The notes under the pieces are model-generated. The model was not told where the DNA came from, did not search any database, and saw only the letters and a list, made by a program, of their open reading frames with translations. Source: a virus. Taken from it: DNA of 38,012 bases. This document shows positions 31,502 to 38,012 of the stretch, one piece after another (the first letter of the stretch is position 1; each line of letters opens with the position of its first letter). The stretch lies in the IMG/VR virus record IMGVR_UViG_3300034066_000529, positions 1 to 38,012 of that record; one strand, 5' to 3'. The translations under genes were made by a program, and so were the position numbers.

Positions 31502-32896
31502 ATGGCACTTTCTGAAACTCAATTGGCCAGTACTAAAAACGGTGGAAACGTAATCACCGCTGGCTCGGTAAAAGCAACTCCTGACAAGTATACCGCCCTT
31601 GGCGAATTTTTGTCTGTAAACGACATTAACAAACCCCAGGTACGCGAACTGTTCGTTAAGACGTTCGGCGATCAGGGTATCACTGGATTTTTGACCCTTA
31701 CGGGCGCTACGAAGAACGCTGGTCAAGCAGACCAGATTGAATGGTTCGAGGAAAAGCGCAGACACAGAAAGGCAAGAAACTCTGGCGCAATTGGATTTAC
31801 GTCTGGCGCAGGTCAGGGTGTATTTACTGGTGGTAGCGGAGCTTATGTCCCCCAGCAATATGACGTGTTGATGAACACCAGTGACGGAGCTAGATATTTG
31901 GTTACTGGATTGTCTAGCGGATATAATGCTGCTGGTGGTACTGCTACCCTCACCGCAATCGGCGATGCTGCATATACTACAGACCCAGCGGCAAATTCTG
32001 AGTTTGCAATTCTTGGCAATATGTACCCACAGGGTTCTAACCAACCCACTTACTATGTTGAGCCTGGGTATACGCGTAGAAAGAACCCGTTCATGATTGT
32101 GAAGGAGAAGTACGAGGTTACTGGCTCTCAAGCAACGAACATCGGTTACGTGAACACTGGTAATGGTGATTACAGATGGTTCATGTATGGCGAGTCTGAA
32201 GCCCGTGCAAGATTCATGGACAAGCGTGAATTGATGTTGTTGTTCGCAAAGCAAGCAGACGATCTTGTTTCTGCGACTGACGGTCTTGCTGGCTCTGAGG
32301 GTTACATCTCCGCAATTGAAGATAGAGGCAACGTCTACTCTGGATCTTTTGAGGGTTTTTCTGACATCGACTTGATCATCGCTGAACTTGACAAGCAAGG
32401 CGCTCCTGCTGAGTACGCTATGTACCTCAACAGAACCTTCGAACTCAATATCGACGATATGCTTGCACAAGGTATCGCTACGCAGGTTACGGCTGGCCTT
32501 CCTGGACAGTTTGGAGCCTTCAACAACAGCGCAGACCTTGCTGTACAGCTTGGCTTCAAATCATTCACGAGAGGCGGTTACACCTTCCACAAGCACAGCT
32601 GGAAGCTCCTGAACGATCCCACGTTGCTTGCTGGTTCTAAGTACGCAGGTGTGATGATCCCCATGAGCCAAGTCGCTGACGCTCGTACGGGTGTGAAGTC
32701 TCCTGCCCTTGAGATGAACTACAAAGCATCCAACGGCTACAGCAGAGAGCTTGAGCATTGGGTGACTGGTGGTGGTGTTCTTGGTTACACGAACAACGGT
32801 ACGGATGGTAAGGACGTTGCTACGTTCCACTACCGTTCGGAAGTGAACCTGATCACTCGTGCTGCCAACCAACACTTTGTGCTGAAGACTGCGTAA
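31502..32896 (+). CDS. major capsid protein, 464 aa
   Basis: Expected HK97-fold coat protein. Supporting features are position after the scaffold, size and strong expression context: it is followed by a hairpin terminator. Sequence blocks include NDINKPQVRELFVKTFGDQG near the N-terminus, EWFEEKRRHRKARNSGAIGF, GYVNTGNGDYRWFMYGESEA and SGSFEGFSDIDLIIAELDKQ, AMYLNRTFELNIDDMLAQG, and a C-terminal GYSRELEHWVTGGGVLGYT with YRSEVNLITRAANQHFVLKT. The sequence is too diverged to name a subfamily by eye. Confidence 0.75.
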   Translation: MALSETQLASTKNGGNVITAGSVKATPDKYTALGEFLSVNDINKPQVRELFVKTFGDQGITGFLTLTGATKNAGQADQIEWFEEKRRHRKARNSGAIGFTSGAGQGVFTGGSGAYVPQQYDVLMNTSDGARYLVTGLSSGYNAAGGTATLTAIGDAAYTTDPAANSEFAILGNMYPQGSNQPTYYVEPGYTRRKNPFMIVKEKYEVTGSQATNIGYVNTGNGDYRWFMYGESEARARFMDKRELMLLFAKQADDLVSATDGLAGSEGYISAIEDRGNVYSGSFEGFSDIDLIIAELDKQGAPAEYAMYLNRTFELNIDDMLAQGIATQVTAGLPGQFGAFNNSADLAVQLGFKSFTRGGYTFHKHSWKLLNDPTLLAGSKYAGVMIPMSQVADARTGVKSPALEMNYKASNGYSRELEHWVTGGGVLGYTNNGTDGKDVATFHYRSEVNLITRAANQHFVLKTA

Positions 32897-32911
32897 AATA
32901 AACTGAGGAAA

Positions 32912-32935
32912 AGGGAGGGGCTTCGGCCCTTCCCT
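32912..32935 (+). terminator. hairpin after the capsid gene (terminator or attenuator)
   Basis: AGGGAGGGGC pairs with GCCCTTCCCT (one G.T pair) around a C(UUCG)G tetraloop. Only a broken U-run follows (CTACTCTT), so it probably reduces transcription but does not stop it. Confidence 0.65.
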
Positions 32936-32957
32936 CTACTCTTAAAACAAAGAAATC

Positions 32958-33278
32958 ATGCCAAAAGCAAATATTTTCCCTATGTTTCTTGATAATGCAG
33001 CGATTGTGGTTAGTACCGCTGGCGCTTTGCCAGTTACCACAAGCTTCATTATTTTGGATAGCGGATCGTCATTGGCTGTAACGCTTCCTGACGGCGTTGA
33101 AACTGGTCAATTGATGACTCTCTTTAGCAAAAATGGTGGAGCGAAAGTTATTACTGTTACTAATGATATTACTGCTGATGCAGATGTTATTACGTTGGGT
33201 TCAGCTGGTCAATCAGTGCTTCTTATGTGGAATGGAAGTGCATGGGCCACGCTTACTGCTTCGGGTACTCCCGCCTAA
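32958..33278 (+). CDS. putative decoration or minor capsid protein, 106 aa
   Basis: A small beta-rich protein (IVVSTAGALPVTTSFIILDS; SSLAVTLPDGVETGQLMTLF; GGAKVITVTNDITADADVIT) placed right after the capsid gene between two UUCG hairpins. Single-domain proteins of this composition often cap capsid hexamers or form the base of fibres. No family is recognised. Confidence 0.6.
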   Translation: MPKANIFPMFLDNAAIVVSTAGALPVTTSFIILDSGSSLAVTLPDGVETGQLMTLFSKNGGAKVITVTNDITADADVITLGSAGQSVLLMWNGSAWATLTASGTPA

Positions 33279-33301
33279 TAAAATCCAAAAGTTTGTTTAA
33301 G

Positions 33302-33322
33302 AAGGGGCTTCGGCCCCTTTTC
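33302..33322 (+). terminator. intrinsic terminator with UUCG loop
   Basis: AAGGGGC pairs with GCCCCTT around TTCG, followed by TTC and a T-rich stretch. The same GGGGCTTCGGCCC core occurs in the hairpin at 32912. It ends two bases before a TATATTTG box. Confidence 0.8.
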
Positions 33323-33323
33323 T

Positions 33324-33331
33324 TATATTTG
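33324..33331 (+). promoter_or_regulatory. TATATTTG -7 box, near-leaderless
   Basis: TATATTTG, then three bases, then the ATG at 33335. It overlaps the T-rich tail of the terminator at 33302. Confidence 0.6.
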
Positions 33332-33334
33332 TAT

Positions 33335-34639
33335 ATGCCTAAATACTTTCTGTTCAACAAAGAACAAGTCGGCCCTAGCAGCACAAACACGTCTGACACT
33401 GGGGTGGGCATCAGCGTTATATCTGTCTCTGCTGATCACGTGTCCTTCATAACTGCCACAAGCGGTGCTGTAAACATCGTATTTAACAACGCAGGGGTGT
33501 TCGATCACGTAGACCTTGGGGAAGGGGAATCGCTGCGTAAGACAAGCATAACCATATCATGCAACATAGGTGAGGAGTCTAAACTGGTTGAGCAGATCAC
33601 GAACTTTATCTCAAGCCCAAACACCAACCAAACGGTGATGAAGTTTGACTTCGTGAACAACACGACTAGCTTCTTGAGTGCAGATGTCTCTAGCCCAAAG
33701 AGCATCTCTGCAAAGGTTCACAATGCCCCAGAAGACCTGAAGGAGAAGTACATCCTGTACAATCCAACTGGACTGACTTCACATATCGTAAACGGCATTC
33801 AGTTTACTGAAGACACATACCCAATCCTTGACCTTGACGCTGCCAATCCAGCAAACTTTAGCGGGGTAAGCGGTGCTACGTTTACCAGTTGGAATAATTC
33901 CAGTCAGTTGGCTGGGGCAACAGCATACAACTTTTATTCTCCAGCGGTTTCGTTATCGCCGCAGTTGTCAGAAGCCGTCACAAATGGCCTTGGAACTACG
34001 GCGGTTTATTTTGGTGATAATGAAGATATTCAAGGCAACCAACCAGATTTGGCTCTTGAATCTATTTTATATGCATACGAGGACTATACAATATATATGG
34101 TTATAGGTCTTCCTAAGTACTATAACCCGACCATGAATTTGGCGGAAAGAGTAAGATCTTTTAAACGAATTTACGGGTCTTCCACTTGTGCAGGACCGTT
34201 TTCTCCAGACGAACCATCTAGATTTGAGGTTAGACACGGGGCACTTGAAGGAACTCCTGCATCTATGTCAACGCTTAGCGGTAATTATGGAACTACTCCG
34301 TATGAATTCCCAGCAAAAGACATAAAAAATCCAACTCACACCTGTTATGTGTTTATTGTAAGAAGAGACCTTCAAAACAATATGTATTTGCATAATTACC
34401 AAGGAGATTTGGTTGGATATATTCCAGCGGTTGTGGAAGGAACTGACGCTACACCATTCAGGACTGATCAAGCCCTCATAATAGAATACCTCGGGACAAA
34501 CAACACTGGAGACAAAGAGATGAAGGATTCTTTTGTGGGGTACTTGGCTAGGTTTGGTGTAATCAAAAAGGATATTGGTTCATCAGAAGCGGCTAGGCTT
34601 GCCATTGCTCTTTACGAGCGATATAAACCAACTGCATAA
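33335..34639 (+). CDS. large beta-rich protein with LamG-like C-terminal half, 434 aa
   Basis: I use the ATG at 33335 (MPKYFLFNKEQVGPSSTNTS) because the promoter lies just before it; the open frame continues upstream through the terminator. The N-terminal 120 residues are a beta-rich domain. From about residue 165 a ConA-like lectin pattern starts: YPILDLDAANPANFSG, TFTSWNNSSQ, TTAVYFGDNEDIQGNQPDLA, YTIYMVIGLP, then MYLHNYQGDLVGY and a final SSEAARLAIALYERY. It could bind carbohydrate as a head decoration or fibre. Confidence 0.65.
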   Translation: MPKYFLFNKEQVGPSSTNTSDTGVGISVISVSADHVSFITATSGAVNIVFNNAGVFDHVDLGEGESLRKTSITISCNIGEESKLVEQITNFISSPNTNQTVMKFDFVNNTTSFLSADVSSPKSISAKVHNAPEDLKEKYILYNPTGLTSHIVNGIQFTEDTYPILDLDAANPANFSGVSGATFTSWNNSSQLAGATAYNFYSPAVSLSPQLSEAVTNGLGTTAVYFGDNEDIQGNQPDLALESILYAYEDYTIYMVIGLPKYYNPTMNLAERVRSFKRIYGSSTCAGPFSPDEPSRFEVRHGALEGTPASMSTLSGNYGTTPYEFPAKDIKNPTHTCYVFIVRRDLQNNMYLHNYQGDLVGYIPAVVEGTDATPFRTDQALIIEYLGTNNTGDKEMKDSFVGYLARFGVIKKDIGSSEAARLAIALYERYKPTA

Positions 34640-34643
34640 TAAC

Positions 34644-34651
34644 TATATTTG
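34644..34651 (+). promoter_or_regulatory. TATATTTG -7 box
   Basis: TATATTTG 24 nt before the ATG at 34676. The leader between is AT-rich. Confidence 0.5.
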
Positions 34652-34675
34652 CACGTCTACTTTAATTAAATAAAC

Positions 34676-35509
34676 ATGAGTGAAACAACTACAAAGCGGC
34701 CTGTTGGTAGGCCGTCGTCTCAGCAAGAGACATCAGAAACCCCAGCGGTTCAAAAGAAGAAGCCTCTCGTTCGTTATGAGTACAACGAGGAAACTCCTAT
34801 AGAACACGCTGTATATGAGATTATGGGGGACCACGGAGTCACCTACATGATCAACCAGCACAACATCAACATCTACGACCCCGAAGAAAAGCGTGTTCGT
34901 CAGATTAGATACTGCCCTGGTGAACACAGCGTATACTACGAAGACCAAAACCCTTCATCCAAGAAGGAGCCAATCATCTTTAGAGATGGGAATCTTTTTA
35001 TCCCCAAGGAGAAGCCGAACCTTCAGGAGTTTATGAAGTTGCACCCTGGTAATAAAATTAACGGAGGTAGCATTTTTAGACTCGTAAACAATCGAGTCAA
35101 CATAGAGCAAGAACTGACTCAAGAGTTCGATGTGTTTGATTCAGTTGCTATGGTTCGTGAGAAGACCATTGATGAACTTATGCCTGTGGCTATGTACTAC
35201 AACGTCAACGTAGACAGACCCGTCAGCGAGATTAAGTACGACCTCTTGCAAATCGCCAAGAAGAAGCCAAAGCAGTTCATGGCTGCCTTTGACGATCCGA
35301 TGGTCAAGGTCCGTAGCGTCATCAACAAAGCATCCCAGTACCAGATCATTAGACTTGCTGAGAATGGTTGCTACTGGTTTGACTCTAACACGTTGATTGT
35401 GGCTGTACCTGTGGGTCAAGTACCTACGGAGGTGCTTACTAGATTCTGTTTGACCGAACGAGGCGCGACAGTCCTCTCATCTATAGAGGAGCAACTGGAG
35501 AAGATCTAA
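34676..35509 (+). CDS. virion-associated protein with AT-hook-like N-terminus, 277 aa
   Basis: Residues 7-14 are KRPVGRPS, an AT-hook-like RPxGRP core that can sit in the minor groove of AT-rich DNA. The remainder is globular (HAVYEIMGDHGVTYMINQHN; IIFRDGNLFIPKEKPNLQEF; KLHPGNKINGGSIFRLVNN) and ends in helices. The PNLxxFxxLHPxN pattern recurs, from memory, in related phage proteins of unknown function. Placement between head and tail genes suggests a DNA-contacting virion or connector protein. Confidence 0.6.
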   Translation: MSETTTKRPVGRPSSQQETSETPAVQKKKPLVRYEYNEETPIEHAVYEIMGDHGVTYMINQHNINIYDPEEKRVRQIRYCPGEHSVYYEDQNPSSKKEPIIFRDGNLFIPKEKPNLQEFMKLHPGNKINGGSIFRLVNNRVNIEQELTQEFDVFDSVAMVREKTIDELMPVAMYYNVNVDRPVSEIKYDLLQIAKKKPKQFMAAFDDPMVKVRSVINKASQYQIIRLAENGCYWFDSNTLIVAVPVGQVPTEVLTRFCLTERGATVLSSIEEQLEKI

Positions 35510-35531
35510 TAAACTGATTCTTAACCAGATG

Positions 35532-35564
35532 AAGGGCCGCCATTTATGGTGGCCTTTCTTTTTT
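35532..35564 (+). terminator. strong intrinsic terminator
   Basis: A stem of about 12 bp (AAGGGCCGCCA with TGGTGGCCTTT, G.T pairs included) with a tiny loop, followed by CTTTTTTT. The T-run leads straight into the next promoter box. Confidence 0.85.
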
Positions 35565-35572
35565 TATATTTG
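35565..35572 (+). promoter_or_regulatory. TATATTTG -7 box fused to a terminator, near-leaderless
   Basis: TATATTTG begins in the T-run of the terminator, then CTGT and the ATG at 35577. The block ATATTTGCTGTATG equals that at the gene starting at 8099. Confidence 0.65.
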
Positions 35573-35576
35573 CTGT

Positions 35577-36323
35577 ATGGCTAGTACTATTGTCGTTTAT
35601 AATGCCTTAAAAGATCTCGTCAACAAGGAGCAGAAGGGTTTTATAAATGCTTCCGTTTTCAATTCCTTGGCTGACATAGCACAGCGTACAATCTTCAACG
35701 AGATGATGACTGAACTCGTTGAAGGGAAGAAGCTTGCGCGTAATTCTGTGGATGTCGGGAACAGACTCTCGTACAGAGAGCGCAAGATCGAAGACCTTTC
35801 CCCGTTTATTATACTTGACGAAGAAGTGTCTGGGGGTTCAAGTAACACGTACCCAAAGCCAGTCAATCTGTTTAAGATTATCTCTATTCGCAATGGAGCC
35901 GCTACTCCTTCAAACGCAGACCCAAACATCAATGACGTTGTAGGGGAATACGAACTGCTTTATGACGTTTCGATACTAGACAGCGTTCGTAATAGCAGAA
36001 TATCTGGGCCAACTAGAAACTTTCCAGTGGCCTTGATTGCTGACAAGATATATGTCTATCCAGTTGATACTGATCAGATCCTGATCAGCTATTACAGACA
36101 ACCAGGTTCTTATTATCAAGGCAACGCTTCTCCCCTTGCCCCCTTATACGTAAACAGCGTCATCAACGGGATAGAGTTTGTAGATCCATTAAATACTAGG
36201 GACTTCATGCTTCCTGATCACTATGTACCCGAAATCGTTAGTGTCATGGCGGAGATGGTTGGGGTACACCTTAGAGATGGCGATGTCCTACAATACTCTC
36301 AAGCTAAAGCAGCAGCTGAATAA
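35577..36323 (+). CDS. putative head-tail connector / adaptor protein, 248 aa
   Basis: MASTIVVYNALKDLVNKEQK begins a mostly helical N-terminal half with FINASVFNSLADIAQRTIFN, followed by a beta-rich part (PFIILDEEVSGGSS; VNLFKIISIRNGAATPS; YELLYDVSILDSVRNSRISG; ISYYRQPGSYYQGNASPLAP) and a helical C-terminus with AEMVGVHLRDGDVLQYSQAK. The architecture and position before another adaptor-like gene favour a ring protein between portal and tail. The next ATG shares a base with its stop (TAATG). Confidence 0.55.
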   Translation: MASTIVVYNALKDLVNKEQKGFINASVFNSLADIAQRTIFNEMMTELVEGKKLARNSVDVGNRLSYRERKIEDLSPFIILDEEVSGGSSNTYPKPVNLFKIISIRNGAATPSNADPNINDVVGEYELLYDVSILDSVRNSRISGPTRNFPVALIADKIYVYPVDTDQILISYYRQPGSYYQGNASPLAPLYVNSVINGIEFVDPLNTRDFMLPDHYVPEIVSVMAEMVGVHLRDGDVLQYSQAKAAAE

Positions 36324-37162
36324 TGGCACACAATACAGTTACACTCAAGAATATTATCGGGGACTTCAAGATAGCCTTGGACTCCGATGATTACATCAGC
36401 AATGTGTCTGACGTTCAACTCAGAAACATAGCCCTTCGTGGTATTCGTGATATTGGGTTTGATGTCGGCAAGAAGGTAAAGTCCTTGAAATTACCTGTGG
36501 AGACTAACGATACCGTTAACCTTCCAGACGACTTTGTAGACTTGATTAAGATTGGTGTGGTTGCTGAAGACGGACTGGTATATGTGTTTGCAGAGAATAA
36601 GAACATCAACCATTCTTACCAAAAGATCAGCAACACAGGTGTTGATGCTACGTATACTACCTTCAACAACTCGCCTTTGAATATAGAGGCAAACAAGATC
36701 GAGGACACCGCAGAAGCAAAGACGGCTACATTGAATCAGTCTGACACAATCGACAGCTTCTATGAGTACGTATTTGAGAACTTTATGTACGAAGGTGGTA
36801 TCGGGAGAATCTATGGCATGGGCGGAGGGCATCACAGAGGCGAATACAGGATCAATCTCGACCAGAACAGGATAGAGGTCAAGAAAGGCTCTGATATCAA
36901 TGAGGTGGTCTTAGAATACGTTGCTGACGAAGCTAGATCTGGCAACCCTACTGTTCACGTATATGCAGAGGAAGCATTGCGTGCATATATGTATTATAAG
37001 TTGATTGAGAAGAAAGCCACTGTACCTGCTGGTGAGAAGGCTAGGGCAAGGGCCGAGTACTACAACGAAAGAAGACTGGCTAACGCAAGACTATCTAACT
37101 TCACAAAGGAGAACGCTCTGAAGACGATTAGAAAGAACTTTACACAAGCGCCTAAGTATTAA
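36323..37162 (+). CDS. putative head-tail adaptor (gp11/ring-like), 279 aa
   Basis: The N-terminal LKNIIGDFKIALDSDDYISN, DVQLRNIALRGIRDIGFDVG and LPVETNDTVNLPDDFVDLIK resemble tail tubular A / ring protein adaptors, in which a helical bundle is followed by a LPDDFVDLxKI strand. The C-terminal helix (VYAEEALRAYMYYKLIEKKA; GEKARARAEYYNERRLANAR) is the long alpha-helix expected to dock on the portal. The GGGHHRGEYRINLDQNRIE loop is unusual. Coupled to the gene before it by one shared base. Confidence 0.65.
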   Translation: MAHNTVTLKNIIGDFKIALDSDDYISNVSDVQLRNIALRGIRDIGFDVGKKVKSLKLPVETNDTVNLPDDFVDLIKIGVVAEDGLVYVFAENKNINHSYQKISNTGVDATYTTFNNSPLNIEANKIEDTAEAKTATLNQSDTIDSFYEYVFENFMYEGGIGRIYGMGGGHHRGEYRINLDQNRIEVKKGSDINEVVLEYVADEARSGNPTVHVYAEEALRAYMYYKLIEKKATVPAGEKARARAEYYNERRLANARLSNFTKENALKTIRKNFTQAPKY

Positions 37163-37163
37163 G

Positions 37164-38012
37164 ATGATAAATAAAATATTACCTCGTCAACTAGATTCTA
37201 CAACGGATCTGAAGTTGACGGCAGAGAACGCTATGGTCGATGCTCTCAATGTCAGATACACTGTCAATGAGACTTCTTCCAATGCAGATGGGGATGATTC
37301 GTCTGGTGATGCTGGTGTTCTCAAGAACATCAAGGGTAATGTTCGTGCTAATTATTTGAATTCTTGGGACAAACTAATTCAAGATGAAGAAGAAGTAATC
37401 AAGTTCAGGACCCTGGGTAGCGTTGTAGATAACAAGGCCAAGATCATATACTTCTTTGTTTGGAGTAGTAGACCATCGGAGCATGGGATATATGCATACG
37501 ACCCATATGGGAAGTTGCCTAAGAATAAGACCAACGGAGCTGGATTGAAAAACTCAGTCAGACTTATCATGAAGTCTAGCGAGTTTAAGTTTCAACCAGA
37601 CAGTTTCGTAAGTGCTGACATAGTTCACGTGAATATGTCTGAGTTTGCAAGGCATGATGCTGTGCGCACGAAGATGATAGATGAAGGTATCTGGGACGAC
37701 ATGAACACGGATACCCTGATCTACTTCACGGACAATAACAACGAACCTAGAAAGGTTAATGCATACAGGGCGCTGTTGAACAACCAGCAACAGTCTACTG
37801 GAAACCAAGGGTATGCTTCGTACAGCATCTTTGAGGTGAGGGATCTTATCTGTGCTTGCCCTAGAACCCCGTTGCACAAGATTGACTTTGAGTTTGGTCA
37901 GGACCCTACGTTCGCTGAATCAAACTTCAAGAACACAAACAGTTTTCAGTTTGCGTATCAATTCGTATATAGAGACGGGATTGAATCATCTATCTCTCCT
38001 TACTCACTGAAT
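37164..38012 (+). CDS. tail stabilization / tubular-B-like protein, partial (3' end outside window)
   Basis: 283 codons are visible, open to the right edge. MINKILPRQLDSTTDLKLTA, DALNVRYTV with GDAGVLKNIKGNVRA, SEFKFQPDSFVSADIVHVN, LIYFTDNNNEPRKVNAYRAL and FQFAYQFVYRDGIESSISPY recall the large stabilization proteins of crAss-like and T7-like tails, where a beta-propeller-like nozzle repeats such blades. The VYRDGxxSxxSPYS block is characteristic from memory. It begins 2 nt after the preceding stop and would encode the next tail part. Confidence 0.65.
   Translation, partial: MINKILPRQLDSTTDLKLTAENAMVDALNVRYTVNETSSNADGDDSSGDAGVLKNIKGNVRANYLNSWDKLIQDEEEVIKFRTLGSVVDNKAKIIYFFVWSSRPSEHGIYAYDPYGKLPKNKTNGAGLKNSVRLIMKSSEFKFQPDSFVSADIVHVNMSEFARHDAVRTKMIDEGIWDDMNTDTLIYFTDNNNEPRKVNAYRALLNNQQQSTGNQGYASYSIFEVRDLICACPRTPLHKIDFEFGQDPTFAESNFKNTNSFQFAYQFVYRDGIESSISPYSLN

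Overview
The window is an internal 38 kb piece of a tailed dsDNA phage genome. It encodes terminase, portal, scaffold, capsid, tail-adaptor and fibre genes, tRNAs and ThyX, and I see no integrase or host housekeeping genes. The likely host is a member of the Bacteroidota. The putative promoters carry the Bacteroidota-type -7 element (TATATTTG or CATCTTTG) instead of TATAAT, clear Shine-Dalgarno sequences are scarce, and a Fib_succ_major domain, common in Bacteroidota, is present. The adaptor and 'stabilization' type proteins at the right end suggest a podovirus-like tail, possibly distantly related to crAss-like or Cellulophaga podoviruses. That last point is inference.

Left arm (1-7307, minus strand): a dense set of small, mostly unrecognised genes. 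The recognisable ones are a MazG-like pyrophosphohydrolase (cut by the window edge), a Fib_succ_major-domain protein, a protein with a DnaA domain IV-like helix-turn-helix, a DUF932 protein and a mycobacteriophage gp88-like protein. Five transcription units here share an unusual promoter: two TTAAC blocks one helical turn apart, then a -33 TTG, then CATCTTTG, with nearly constant spacing. The upstream blocks sit on or beside the stop codon of the preceding gene in four of the five.

Hub (7308-8326): a repeat-rich, mostly non-coding region with inverted and direct repeats, one minus-strand basic protein gene, and a hairpin flanked by two 20-bp direct repeats at the strand switch.

Right arm (8327-38012, plus strand except one gene): small basic virion-like proteins; an M15 endolysin; a winged-helix-like regulator candidate on the opposite strand; a tandem GroES-like co-chaperonin; a cassette of one methyltransferase and three glycosyltransferases; three tRNAs (Ile-UAU, one with an abnormal anticodon loop, Arg-UCU) around a holin-like gene; ThyX; a small lipoprotein; TerL; portal; two collagen-like fibre proteins; a LamG-like protein; three related small beta proteins; scaffold; major capsid; and head-tail adaptor proteins running off the right end. 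Putative promoters here are TATATTTG without a visible -33 box, and several lie only 3-6 nt before the ATG, implying leaderless or nearly leaderless mRNAs.

The most interesting hypothesis is that the glycosyltransferase/methyltransferase cassette decorates the threonine-rich GXT collagen-like fibres of the same phage, as happens on Bacillus BclA.
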